Part shown: piece after piece, positions 1 to 5,741 of the stretch
How the letters are laid out: the number at the start of each line of letters is the position of its first letter
Numbering within the stretch: position 1 is the first letter of the stretch
Source of the DNA: a bacterium
GTDB taxonomy: Bacteria > Ratteibacteria > UBA8468 > B48-G9 > JAFGKM01
DNA length: 5,741 bases
Direction: 5' to 3'
Assembly (NCBI GenBank): GCA_021160565.1
Contig: JAGHCG010000250.1
Location: 1 to 5,741 of the forward strand
Notes under the pieces: model-generated
What the model was told of the DNA's origin: nothing
Database searches by the model: none
The model's input: the letters and a program-made list of their open reading frames with translations, nothing else
Translations under genes and position numbers: made by a program

Positions 1-315
1 ATATATGAGTTATCAAAAATTGACAGATGGTTTTTATCAAACATAGAAGAAATTGTTTCTTTTGAAAAGAAACTAAAAAGATTTAAAAACAAAGAAATAC
101 CATATGAAGTTATGAAAGAGGCAAAAGAAATGGGATTTTCAGATAGACAAATTGCAAAACTTGTGAATTCAACAGAAGAAAAAATAAGAAAATTAAGGAA
201 AAAGATGGGAATTGAAGCAGACTATAAACTTGTGGATACATGTGCTGGAGAATTTGAAGCATTTACTCCTTATTATTACTCCACATATGAGAAGGCAGAA
301 ATAATAAAAGTTTAA
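1..315 (+). CDS. carB: Carbamoyl-phosphate synthase large chain, N-terminal half (split CarB), 3' end only
   Basis: The open frame enters from the left edge (ATA TAT GAG...) and ends at TAA 313-315, giving 104 residues. It begins with the CarB signature YELSKIDRWFL and ends with DTCAGEFEAFTPYYYSTYE followed by eight more residues. In the family these motifs bracket the oligomerisation domain in the middle of the roughly 1070-residue large chain, which makes carbamoyl phosphate from bicarbonate, ATP and glutamine-derived ammonia for pyrimidine and arginine synthesis. The second synthetase domain should follow at once, but a stop codon and then guaA are found instead. The product is therefore most simply CarB1 of a split enzyme, as known in Aquifex and Methanocaldococcus; CarB2 must be encoded elsewhere. 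A truncated, inactive gene is the alternative. The methionine at 112 is internal and is not the start. The family call is very sure; the split state is an inference. Confidence 0.93.
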   Translation: MYELSKIDRWFLSNIEEIVSFEKKLKRFKNKEIPYEVMKEAKEMGFSDRQIAKLVNSTEEKIRKLRKKMGIEADYKLVDTCAGEFEAFTPYYYSTYEKAEIIKV

Positions 316-320
316 AAGGA
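316..320 (+). promoter_or_regulatory. Ribosome binding site of guaA
   Basis: AAGGA lies four bases before the ATG at 325, directly after the carB stop codon. The nine-base gap leaves no room for a separate promoter, so guaA is probably read from the carB transcript. Confidence 0.6.
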
Positions 321-324
321 AAAA

Positions 325-1842
325 ATGGTTGGAATAATTGATTTCGGTTCACAGTATACTCAGTTAATTGCAAGAAGAATAAGAGAACTTAGAGTTTACA
401 GTGAGATATATCCGCCTTCTGTTAAATATGAAGACCTGAAAAATAAAGGAGTTAAAGGTGTTATTTTATCAGGAGGACCAGGTCATATCCATAAAGGTAT
501 TGTCTCTTTTGATAAAAAAATTATTGAAGGTGATTTTTACATTCTTGGAATATGTTATGGAATGCAGTTAATAGCGGAAATAAAAGGTGGGAAAGTTGAA
601 CCCGGGATTAAAAGAGAATACGGAAAAATTATTTTCTATCCTGATATAAAGGATAAAATTTTCAGAGGAATAAAGAAAGAAACAGTTGTGTGGATGAGCC
701 ACTGGGATATAGTGAAAAAACTGCCATCTGGTTTTATATCAATAGGGAAAACCGAAAACTGTCCATTTGCTGCAATTAAGGATAAAAAAAGTAAAATTTA
801 CGGATTGCAATTCCATCCGGAGGTTGTTCACACTCAGGAAGGGAAAAAAATCTTAAAAAATTTCCTTTTTGAAGTAGCAAAACTTTCTCCCACCTGGAAT
901 CCCGGTTCAATGTTGAAAATAGCAGAAAATGAAATAAGGGAAAAGGTGAAAAATGAAAAGGTTATATGTGCATTAAGCGGTGGAGTTGATTCTTCCTGTC
1001 TTTCTCTAATTCTCAATAAAGTGTGTGGTAAAAATGCATTAAGTGTTTTTGTGAATAATGGAGTGTTAAGGAAAGGTGAGGTAGAAGAAGTAATTGAAAC
1101 ATTTAAAGATAGAGTGAATTTGAAATATATTGATGCAAGCGAAGTATTTTTAAAGAAATTGAAAGGAGTTGCTGACCCTGAAAAAAAGAGGAAAATAATA
1201 GGGAATACATTTATAAAAGTTTTTGAAAAGGAAGCAAAAAAATTTGGAGCAAAATTTCTTGCACAGGGAACATTATATCCTGATGTAATTGAAAGTACTT
1301 CTGCTTTTGGAGGTCCCACTGCAAGAATAAAAACTCATCATAATGTTGGGGGGCTTCCAGAAAAATTAAACCTTTCTCTTGTTGAACCTTTCAGATTTTT
1401 ATTCAAGGATGAAGTGAGGAAAATAGCAAAACTTGTAGGACTTCCACCCTCAATTGTAAAAAGACATCCCTTTCCAGGACCAGGACTTGCAGTGAGAATT
1501 CTTGGAAGTATAAATGAAGAAAGATTAAATATATTGAGAGAAGCGGATTTGATAGTGGAAGAAGAAATAAAGAAAGCAAATTTCTATGATAAGGTATGGC
1601 AGGCATTTGCAGTTCTTCTTCCAATAAAAACAGTTGGAGTTATGGGAGATAAAAGAACCTATGAGAATGTTATTGCTGTGAGAATTGTGAAAAGTAAAGA
1701 TGGAATGACTGCTGACTGGGCAAAAATCCCCTGCTCTGTTCTTGAAAAAATTTCAAACAGAATTGTGAATGAAGTTAAAGGAGTAAACAGGGTTGTTTAC
1801 GATATAACTTCCAAACCCCCTGCTACAATTGAATGGGAATGA
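325..1842 (+). CDS. guaA: GMP synthase (glutamine-hydrolysing)
   Basis: This 505-residue protein converts XMP to GMP with ATP and glutamine in the cytoplasm, the last step of de novo guanine nucleotide synthesis. The class I glutamine amidotransferase domain spans about residues 1-185. Its nucleophile Cys77 is in GICYGMQ, and His164 and Glu166 in LQFHPEV complete the triad. The ATP-pyrophosphatase domain follows, with the PP-loop SGGVDSS at 218-224. [12 protein letters not shown] (337-348), [15 protein letters not shown] (380-394) and the terminal KPPATIEWE (497-505) are family hallmarks of the XMP-binding and dimerisation region. The length is close to the usual 510-525 residues and no key residue is missing. 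The start at 325 is supported by AAGGA four bases upstream and by [21 protein letters not shown], the expected N-terminus. It follows carB by nine bases, which suggests a nucleotide-synthesis operon, and its TGA overlaps a short open frame (ATGA). Confidence 0.98.
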   Translation: MVGIIDFGSQYTQLIARRIRELRVYSEIYPPSVKYEDLKNKGVKGVILSGGPGHIHKGIVSFDKKIIEGDFYILGICYGMQLIAEIKGGKVEPGIKREYGKIIFYPDIKDKIFRGIKKETVVWMSHWDIVKKLPSGFISIGKTENCPFAAIKDKKSKIYGLQFHPEVVHTQEGKKILKNFLFEVAKLSPTWNPGSMLKIAENEIREKVKNEKVICALSGGVDSSCLSLILNKVCGKNALSVFVNNGVLRKGEVEEVIETFKDRVNLKYIDASEVFLKKLKGVADPEKKRKIIGNTFIKVFEKEAKKFGAKFLAQGTLYPDVIESTSAFGGPTARIKTHHNVGGLPEKLNLSLVEPFRFLFKDEVRKIAKLVGLPPSIVKRHPFPGPGLAVRILGSINEERLNILREADLIVEEEIKKANFYDKVWQAFAVLLPIKTVGVMGDKRTYENVIAVRIVKSKDGMTADWAKIPCSVLEKISNRIVNEVKGVNRVVYDITSKPPATIEWE

Positions 1843-1910
1843 AAAAAATAGCAGTTATAGGATGTGGAGTGCCATCTAACTGTTCAAAATGTAGAATAAA
1901 ATTTTTCTAA
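1839..1910 (+). pseudogene. Possible gene stub: 23-codon frame starting like a Rossmann-fold protein
   Basis: An ATG overlaps the guaA stop (ATGA) and opens a frame of 23 codons ending at TAA 1908-1910. It reads [14 protein letters not shown] and then runs through a cysteine-rich tail (CSKCRIKFF). The first ten residues resemble the beta strand and glycine turn that open many NAD(P)- or FAD-binding proteins, but the expected GxGxxG pattern breaks off and no recognisable continuation appears in the other frames before uvrB. There is no good ribosome binding site, although translational coupling to guaA through ATGA is possible. I read it as the 5' stub of a gene that once followed guaA in the operon. 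A real micropeptide or a chance frame cannot be excluded. Confidence 0.3.
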
Positions 1911-1945
1911 GAAATACCCAGGGTCATGAAGAAAAAATTTAGGGG

Positions 1946-1951
1946 TATAAT
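1946..1951 (+). promoter_or_regulatory. Putative -10 box of a uvrB promoter, possibly leaderless
   Basis: A perfect TATAAT ends six bases before the uvrB ATG, so a transcript starting the usual seven bases after the box would begin at the A of ATG. No good TTGACA-like -35 hexamer exists 16-18 bases upstream, and there is no TGn extension. A six-base inverted repeat (ATACCC at 1914-1919, GGGTAT at 1943-1948) overlaps the box. AGGGG at 1941-1945 could instead serve as a ribosome binding site on a longer transcript, but it sits 12 bases from the ATG, farther than usual. Confidence 0.4.
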
Positions 1952-1957
1952 AATTGT

Positions 1958-3961
1958 ATGGATAGATTTAAACTTATTTCAGATTATAAACCTGCAGGAG
2001 ACCAGCCAAAAGCCATAGAAAAACTTGTAAAAAACCTTGAAAAAGGTGAGAAACACCAGATTCTTCTTGGTGTTACAGGAAGTGGAAAAACATTTACAAT
2101 GGCAAATGTTATTGCTGCTGTAAATCGCCCCACTCTTGTAATTTCTCACAATAAAACTCTTGCTGCCCAACTTTACAGTGAATTCAGAGAGTTTTTCCCT
2201 GAAAATAAGGTGAGATATTTTGTAAGTTATTATGACTATTATCAGCCAGAAGCATATATTCCTGAAACGGATACCTATATAGAAAAAGATGCTTCAATAA
2301 ATGAAGATATTGATAGGTTAAGACTTGCTGCAACAAGTGCAATTTTATCAGCAAGAGATGTAATAATTGTTGCAAGTGTTTCCTGTATATATCCAATTGG
2401 AAGTCCTGAAGACCATAAAGCGATGATGCTTCACCTCACAAAAGGGCAGTTAATAGGAAGGAAAGATATAATTAAAAGATTGATTGAAATTCAATATGAA
2501 AGAAATGAATTTGACCTGACAAGAGGTAAATTCAGAGTAAGAGGAAATATAATAGAAATAATACCTGCTTATGAAGAAATAGGAGTGAGAATTGGAATAA
2601 TCGGAGATAAAGTGGTGAAATTACAGAGATTTGAACCTCTTACAGGAAAAGTTATTTCCGATGAGGATGAAATTTATATTTATCCTGCAAAACATTTCGT
2701 AACTCCAAGAGATAAACTGGAAAGAGCCATACAGTCCATAAAAGAAGAATTAAAAGAAAGGGTGGAATACTTCAGGAAAGAAGGAAAACTTCTTGAAGCC
2801 GAAAGGATTGAAACAAGAACAAATTATGACCTTGAGATGCTTGAAGAACTTGGATATTGTCATGGAATTGAAAATTACAGCAGGCATCTTGCAGGAAGAT
2901 TACCGGGAGAAAGACCAGAAGTTCTACTTGATTATTTTCCTGATGATTACCTGATTTTCATTGATGAATCCCACGTAACTGTTCCCCAGATAAGAGGAAT
3001 GTATTTTGGAGACAGGTCAAGAAAAGAAACACTTGTGAAATTTGGATTTCGACTTCCATCCGCACTTGACAATAGACCTTTAAAATTTGATGAATTTGAG
3101 AAACTTGTAAATCAGGTTATATATGTATCTGCAACTCCTGGAAAATATGAACTTAAAAAATGTGGAGTAAATAGAATTGGAGAAAAATCCCCACTTGTTG
3201 TTGAGCAGATTATAAGACCAACAGGACTGGTTGACCCACCAATTATAGTGAAACCCACAAAAAATCAGATAGACGACTTAATTTCAAGAATAAAAGAAAG
3301 AGTTTCAAAAAATCAGAGAGTTCTTGTAATAACAATCAGTAAACACCTTGCTGAAGAAATTGCCGATTATCTTAAAGATTTTGGAATAAAAGTGATGTAT
3401 CTTCATTATGAAATTGATACACTGGAAAGAGTTGAAATTCTCAAAGGATTAAGAGAGGCAAAGTTTGATGTTCTTGTAGGAATAAATCTTTTGAGAGAAG
3501 GGCTTGACCTTCCAGAAGTATCTCTTGTTGCAATTCTTGATGCTGATAAAGAAGGTTTTTTGAGGTCAGAAACTTCTCTCATTCAAATTTCAGGAAGAGC
3601 TGCAAGAAGCGTCGATGGAGAAGTTATAATGTATGCCGATAGAATAACAGATGCAATGAAAGCAGCAATTGAGGAAACCGAAAGAAGAAGAAAAATACAG
3701 ATGGAATATAATAAAAAACACAATATAAAACCTCGTTCAATTGAAAAACCAGTTTATAAAAGTTTAACAGAAATTCTTGGAGGAAAAAGTAGAATAAAAG
3801 AAAGAGAAATCAGAGAAAAGGAAGAAGAATATTATGGAAAGGACCTTATCAAAATATTGAAACAACTTGAAAGAAAAATGATGGCAGCTGCAAAAAGGTT
3901 GGACTTTGAAGAAGCAATATATTACAGAGAAAAAATAAAAAAATTGAAAGAGGAAAGATAA
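1958..3961 (+). CDS. uvrB: Excinuclease ABC subunit B (UvrB)
   Basis: UvrB is the damage-verifying DNA helicase-like ATPase of bacterial nucleotide excision repair. It receives lesions from UvrA and positions UvrC for the cuts. The 667-residue length is normal. Visible parts in order are the start [17 protein letters not shown]; Walker A GVTGSGKT at 38-45; the beta-hairpin that clamps [15 protein letters not shown] at 91-102; Walker B with LIFIDESH at 332-339; [14 protein letters not shown] at 508-521; the arginine-finger motif QISGRAAR at 543-550; and a C-terminal UVR domain at about 630-665 ([21 protein letters not shown]) that contacts UvrC. Nothing essential is missing. The ATG at 1958 is preferred because the conserved N-terminus starts there, even though the ribosome binding site is poor. 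A 115-base gap separates it from guaA, and the HEAT-repeat gene abuts its stop codon. Confidence 0.98.
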   Translation: MDRFKLISDYKPAGDQPKAIEKLVKNLEKGEKHQILLGVTGSGKTFTMANVIAAVNRPTLVISHNKTLAAQLYSEFREFFPENKVRYFVSYYDYYQPEAYIPETDTYIEKDASINEDIDRLRLAATSAILSARDVIIVASVSCIYPIGSPEDHKAMMLHLTKGQLIGRKDIIKRLIEIQYERNEFDLTRGKFRVRGNIIEIIPAYEEIGVRIGIIGDKVVKLQRFEPLTGKVISDEDEIYIYPAKHFVTPRDKLERAIQSIKEELKERVEYFRKEGKLLEAERIETRTNYDLEMLEELGYCHGIENYSRHLAGRLPGERPEVLLDYFPDDYLIFIDESHVTVPQIRGMYFGDRSRKETLVKFGFRLPSALDNRPLKFDEFEKLVNQVIYVSATPGKYELKKCGVNRIGEKSPLVVEQIIRPTGLVDPPIIVKPTKNQIDDLISRIKERVSKNQRVLVITISKHLAEEIADYLKDFGIKVMYLHYEIDTLERVEILKGLREAKFDVLVGINLLREGLDLPEVSLVAILDADKEGFLRSETSLIQISGRAARSVDGEVIMYADRITDAMKAAIEETERRRKIQMEYNKKHNIKPRSIEKPVYKSLTEILGGKSRIKEREIREKEEEYYGKDLIKILKQLERKMMAAAKRLDFEEAIYYREKIKKLKEER

Positions 3962-4765
3962 ATGATTTTTGGACTTTCCAAACCGGATCCAGTTGAACTT
4001 GAAAGGAAAGGAAATTTTAAAAAATTAATAAAACTTTTAAATTACAGAGATGACCCATATATAAGACGGAAAAGTGCTGAAATCCTTGGAAAACACAGAA
4101 TAAAAGAAGCAGTTGATTTCTTAATTAAAAGAATGGAAGATGAAGACTGGCAGGTAAGAATGAAAACAGCAGAAGCACTTGGATTTATTGGAGACATAAA
4201 AGCAACAGAACCACTTATTAAAGGATTATCTGATGAATACTGGCAGGTGAGATGTGCCTGTGCAATTTCTCTCGGGAAGTTAAAAGATAAAAGAGCAACT
4301 GAAAAACTGATAAAATTGCTTGACGATAAAAAAAGAGAGGTTCAGAAAGTGGCAGCAGAAGCAATTGGAGAGATAGGAGATGATACTTTCCTTGACAAAT
4401 TAATAAAGGCTTTAAGTAATAAACATCCAGAAGTTAAAATTTTTATTTCTGATGCAATATCAAAAATAGGTAAAAACAATGTAGAAAAAATACTTAATAT
4501 TCTGGAGATAACCGACAATAAGGGAGTACAATGGGGAATTATTCGGGCAATAGGAGAAACAAAAGATAAAAAGAGTGGAGAAAAACTCCTAAGATTTCTG
4601 AAAGATAAAGATTATGAATTGAGAGAAGTGGCAGCAGAAGCACTGGGAAGAATTGGAGATAAGAAGGCATTACCATATCTGGAAAAAGCAGAGAAAGAAG
4701 AAAAAGTAAAAGATGTATTGATGACAATTAAAACTGCAATAGGACTTCTCAAAAATTCTTCCTGA
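3962..4765 (+). CDS. HEAT-repeat (PBS lyase-type) protein
   Basis: This 267-residue protein is predicted to be cytoplasmic, with no signal peptide or membrane segment. From about residue 28 to 240 it is built of helical HEAT-type repeats of about 31 residues, marked by lines such as DEDWQVRMKTAEALGFIGD (60-78), DEYWQVRCACAISLGKLKD (91-109), REVQKVAAEAIGEIGD (125-140) and YELREVAAEALGRIGD (218-233). Such solenoids usually serve as protein-binding scaffolds. Some relatives are bilin lyases, but nothing here suggests pigment biosynthesis. A short non-repeat head (MIFGLSKPDPVELERKGN) precedes the array. The ATG follows the uvrB stop with no gap, and AGGA at 3951-3954, inside the uvrB end, gives a seven-base spacing, so expression is probably coupled to uvrB. 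A role in repair is guilt by association only. The nearly identical 15-base stretches at 4349-4363 and 4628-4642 reflect the repeat structure. Confidence 0.88.
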   Translation: MIFGLSKPDPVELERKGNFKKLIKLLNYRDDPYIRRKSAEILGKHRIKEAVDFLIKRMEDEDWQVRMKTAEALGFIGDIKATEPLIKGLSDEYWQVRCACAISLGKLKDKRATEKLIKLLDDKKREVQKVAAEAIGEIGDDTFLDKLIKALSNKHPEVKIFISDAISKIGKNNVEKILNILEITDNKGVQWGIIRAIGETKDKKSGEKLLRFLKDKDYELREVAAEALGRIGDKKALPYLEKAEKEEKVKDVLMTIKTAIGLLKNSS

Positions 4766-4770
4766 AAGGC

Positions 4771-4783
4771 CAAACCTGGTTTG
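4771..4783. repeat. 13-base dyad CAAACCTGGTTTG overlapping the -35 region
   Basis: CAAACC and GGTTTG form a perfect six-base inverted repeat around a single T, and the right arm shares TTG with the candidate -35 hexamer. The one-base centre makes it unsuitable as an RNA hairpin with six pairs, so if it is functional it is more likely a protein-binding dyad (operator). Chance is possible for so short a repeat. Confidence 0.3.
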
Positions 4784-4809
4784 TTCTGGAAAGATTTTCA
4801 GTGTATAAT
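4781..4809 (+). promoter_or_regulatory. Putative sigma-70-type promoter before the SDR relic and HAMP/pseudopilin genes
   Basis: TTGTTC (4781-4786) and a perfect TATAAT (4804-4809) are separated by the ideal 17 bases. Transcription would start near 4816, just before the relic ATG at 4823. Only three of six -35 bases match TTGACA. The promoter lies in the first non-coding stretch after the HEAT-repeat gene and, if active, would now drive the HAMP-like gene at 5058 and the pseudopilin gene. Confidence 0.5.
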
Positions 4810-4822
4810 GTTTTTCAGAGGG

Positions 4823-5058
4823 ATGGAAAAAAATAAAGTAGCAATTATAACAGGAGATAGAAGAGGAAATGACAGGAAAAAAGCCATATAAAAATCAATC
4901 TGCATACTGTGCTTCAAAATTTGCAATTGTTGGATTCAGTAAAGTCCTTGCAGTGGAAGCACAGGAATGCAGAAACTGTTATTTTTCTTCTGAAAACAAG
5001 AAAAGAAATAACAATTGATGAAATTTTAATAAGAAGATATGAAAGTCAGGTAACATAA
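4823..5058 (+). pseudogene. Decayed short-chain dehydrogenase/reductase (SDR) gene
   Basis: Three SDR fragments lie in order but in three different frames. From ATG 4823, MEKNKVAIITGDRRGNDRK is a damaged nucleotide-binding start (family: TGxxxGIG), stopping at TAA 4889-4891. From 4869 a second frame reads MTGKKPYKNQSAYCASK and on through FAIVGFSKVLAVEA; its Tyr and Lys (codons at 4905 and 4917) are the YxxxK catalytic pair; it stops at TGA 5016-5018. From 4966 a third frame reads NAETVIFLLKTRKEITIDEI and then LIRRYESQVT, like the SDR C-terminus, ending at TAA 5056-5058. The relic is 236 bases where an intact gene has about 700-750. By family spacing, roughly 120-130 codons are missing between the first two pieces and perhaps 40-50 between the second and third. 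Its stop still overlaps the next ATG (TAATG), a trace of former translational coupling. The GAGGG directly before the first ATG is too close to be a good ribosome binding site. The family was probably a FabG- or YdfG-like oxidoreductase; its substrate cannot be told. Confidence 0.85.
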
Positions 5059-5597
5059 TGAGAAGAAGAAAATTTTATGTGAGTTCAGATATTCAGAAAA
5101 CATTTATAATATTTGTAAGCGTTGAAATTGCAATTATCACTGCTTTTTTTATTCTTATCCTTTTCATTACTCAAACCACCTATACCAACCTTCTAATTCA
5201 ATACTCAAATCCATCTCCAGAAATCACCGAGCAAATTGTGAATCTAAAAAAACACCTTATTTTTTCCCTTACTTTACTTTTGATTGGAAACGTTTTCCTT
5301 ATAGGACTGGCTTCTTTATTTTTCAGCCATAAAATAGCGGGTCCTCTATTCAGATTTGAAAAAATTCTTAATCAGATTACAAAAGGTGGAGAAATACCGG
5401 AAAATTTCAGGTTGAGAGAAAAAGATTTTCCAAAAAAACTTGCAAAAGAAATTGAAAAATTCTTCCTTTTCCTGAAAAGAAAGGAAGAACAGGAAAAAGA
5501 GAGAATAAAAAAACTGAAGGAATTAATCTCTTCTTCATCTTTAAGTGAAGAAATAAAAAGGAAACTGGAGGAAATTATTGGAGAAGATAAAGAATAA
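5058..5597 (+). CDS. Two-helix membrane protein with HAMP-like segment and coiled coil
   Basis: This 179-residue inner-membrane protein begins with a basic head (MRRRKFYVSSDIQ) and has two hydrophobic helices, about residues 15-38 and 67-89, which frame a short loop of about 28 residues. By the positive-inside rule the loop faces outward and the long tail inward. Directly after helix 2 comes SHKIAGPLFRFEKILNQITK (90-109) and LREKDFP, a HAMP-like linker of the kind found in chemoreceptors and sensor kinases, then a charged, probably coiled-coil tail (about 135-175). No kinase, cyclase or methyl-accepting domain follows, so the protein ends where an output domain would normally begin. It may work with a partner protein, or in assembly of the pilin-like product encoded next. 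AGG at 5048-5050 gives a seven-base spacing to the ATG. The start overlaps the SDR relic stop and the end overlaps the pseudopilin start by 20 bases. The function is not established. Confidence 0.82.
   Translation: MRRRKFYVSSDIQKTFIIFVSVEIAIITAFFILILFITQTTYTNLLIQYSNPSPEITEQIVNLKKHLIFSLTLLLIGNVFLIGLASLFFSHKIAGPLFRFEKILNQITKGGEIPENFRLREKDFPKKLAKEIEKFFLFLKRKEEQEKERIKKLKELISSSSLSEEIKRKLEEIIGEDKE
5567..5571 (+). promoter_or_regulatory. Ribosome binding site that fixes a TTG start
   Basis: GGAGG lies six bases before the TTG at 5578, inside the last codons of the HAMP-like gene. No ATG or GTG lies in the pseudopilin frame before the conserved GFTLTELL segment, so this site decides the start. Confidence 0.7.
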
Positions 5598-5741
5598 AGA
5601 AGGCTTTACTTTAACAGAACTTCTTGTTTCTCTTGTGATAATAACCTGGATGGCTGCTCTTGTTCTTCCTGTCCTTTCAAAAGCAAGAGAAGTTGCAAGA
5701 AGAGCAGTTTGTTCTAATAATATAAGACAACTTATAATTGC
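5578..5741 (+). CDS. Type IV pilin-like / type II secretion pseudopilin, 5' part
   Basis: The frame from TTG 5578 gives 54 residues before leaving the window. A short leader MEKIKNKEG precedes FTLTELLVSLVI, the class III signal. Prepilin peptidase would cut after Gly9 and methylate Phe10; the glutamate at mature position 5, which guides assembly, is present. A hydrophobic helix (about residues 10-34) is followed by LSKAREVARRAVCSNNIRQL, a pattern of the pseudopilins common in Planctomycetes, Lentisphaerae and related groups, often annotated as DUF1559 or H-X9-DG proteins; the C-terminal motif lies outside the window. The product should sit in the inner membrane and be assembled into a pilus or pseudopilus, or act as a lone signal-anchored surface protein. 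The 20-base overlap with the HAMP-like gene suggests coupled expression. Confidence 0.85.
   Translation, partial: MEKIKNKEGFTLTELLVSLVIITWMAALVLPVLSKAREVARRAVCSNNIRQLII

Noticed and set aside
112..315. A separate 67-residue protein starting at the ATG at 112
   Set aside because: The frame is open to the left edge and the upstream residues (YELSKIDRWFL) are conserved CarB sequence, so the ATG is internal.
834..1319. A 161-codon open frame on the - strand inside guaA
   Set aside because: It lies wholly inside the clear guaA frame, its translation shows no family features, and AT-rich codon use readily leaves the opposite strand open. The same holds for the shorter antisense frames inside guaA, uvrB and the HEAT gene.
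1926..2014. An ATG at 1926 opening [12 protein letters not shown] and overlapping the start of uvrB in another frame
   Set aside because: It soon runs into a stop within uvrB, has no recognisable similarity and no ribosome binding site.
4349..4642. Repeated 15-base stretch at 4349-4363 and 4628-4642 as a mobile or regulatory repeat
   Set aside because: Both copies encode the same position (VAAEA) of HEAT repeats in one reading frame, so protein-level duplication explains them.
4771..4783. The dyad after the HEAT gene as a rho-independent terminator
   Set aside because: The centre is one base, so a hairpin would keep only about four pairs, and no T-run follows.

Overview
The window is AT-rich (roughly one third G+C by eye), with AGA and GGA as preferred codons and tightly packed genes, all on the + strand. 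It looks like a bacterial chromosome segment. The pseudopilin start at the right edge, with its AREVARRAVCSNNIRQL region, and the 'SHKIAGPL' membrane protein before it are the kinds of genes I associate with uncultured PVC-type or Omnitrophota-like lineages. The taxonomic guess is weak; nothing here is decisive.

Left part (1-1910): the 3' end of a carbamoyl-phosphate synthase large-chain gene stops exactly where the second synthetase half would normally begin, so this is probably the N-terminal half of a split CarB. Nine bases later comes a complete guaA (GMP synthase). Both enzymes belong to de novo nucleotide synthesis (pyrimidine/arginine and purine) and are probably co-transcribed. A 23-codon open frame that begins like a Rossmann-fold protein overlaps the guaA stop codon and looks like a gene stub.

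Middle part (1911-4765): a complete uvrB (nucleotide excision repair) has a TATAAT box placed so close to its ATG that the mRNA may be leaderless. A HEAT-repeat protein gene begins on the base after the uvrB stop codon and is probably co-transcribed and possibly co-translated with it.

Right part (4766-5741): a promoter-like pair (TTGTTC, 17 bases, TATAAT) stands before a decayed short-chain dehydrogenase/reductase (SDR) gene. This relic keeps only three pieces, each in a different frame: the N-terminal nucleotide-binding start, the YxxxK active-site segment and the C-terminus. Its old stop codon still overlaps the start of a two-helix HAMP-like membrane protein gene. That gene in turn overlaps the start of a type IV pilin-like (pseudopilin) gene, which begins with TTG and runs off the window.

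I found no new multi-gene system. The points most worth a second look are the split CarB, the SDR relic (with a possible second gene stub after guaA), and the coupled HAMP/pseudopilin pair.
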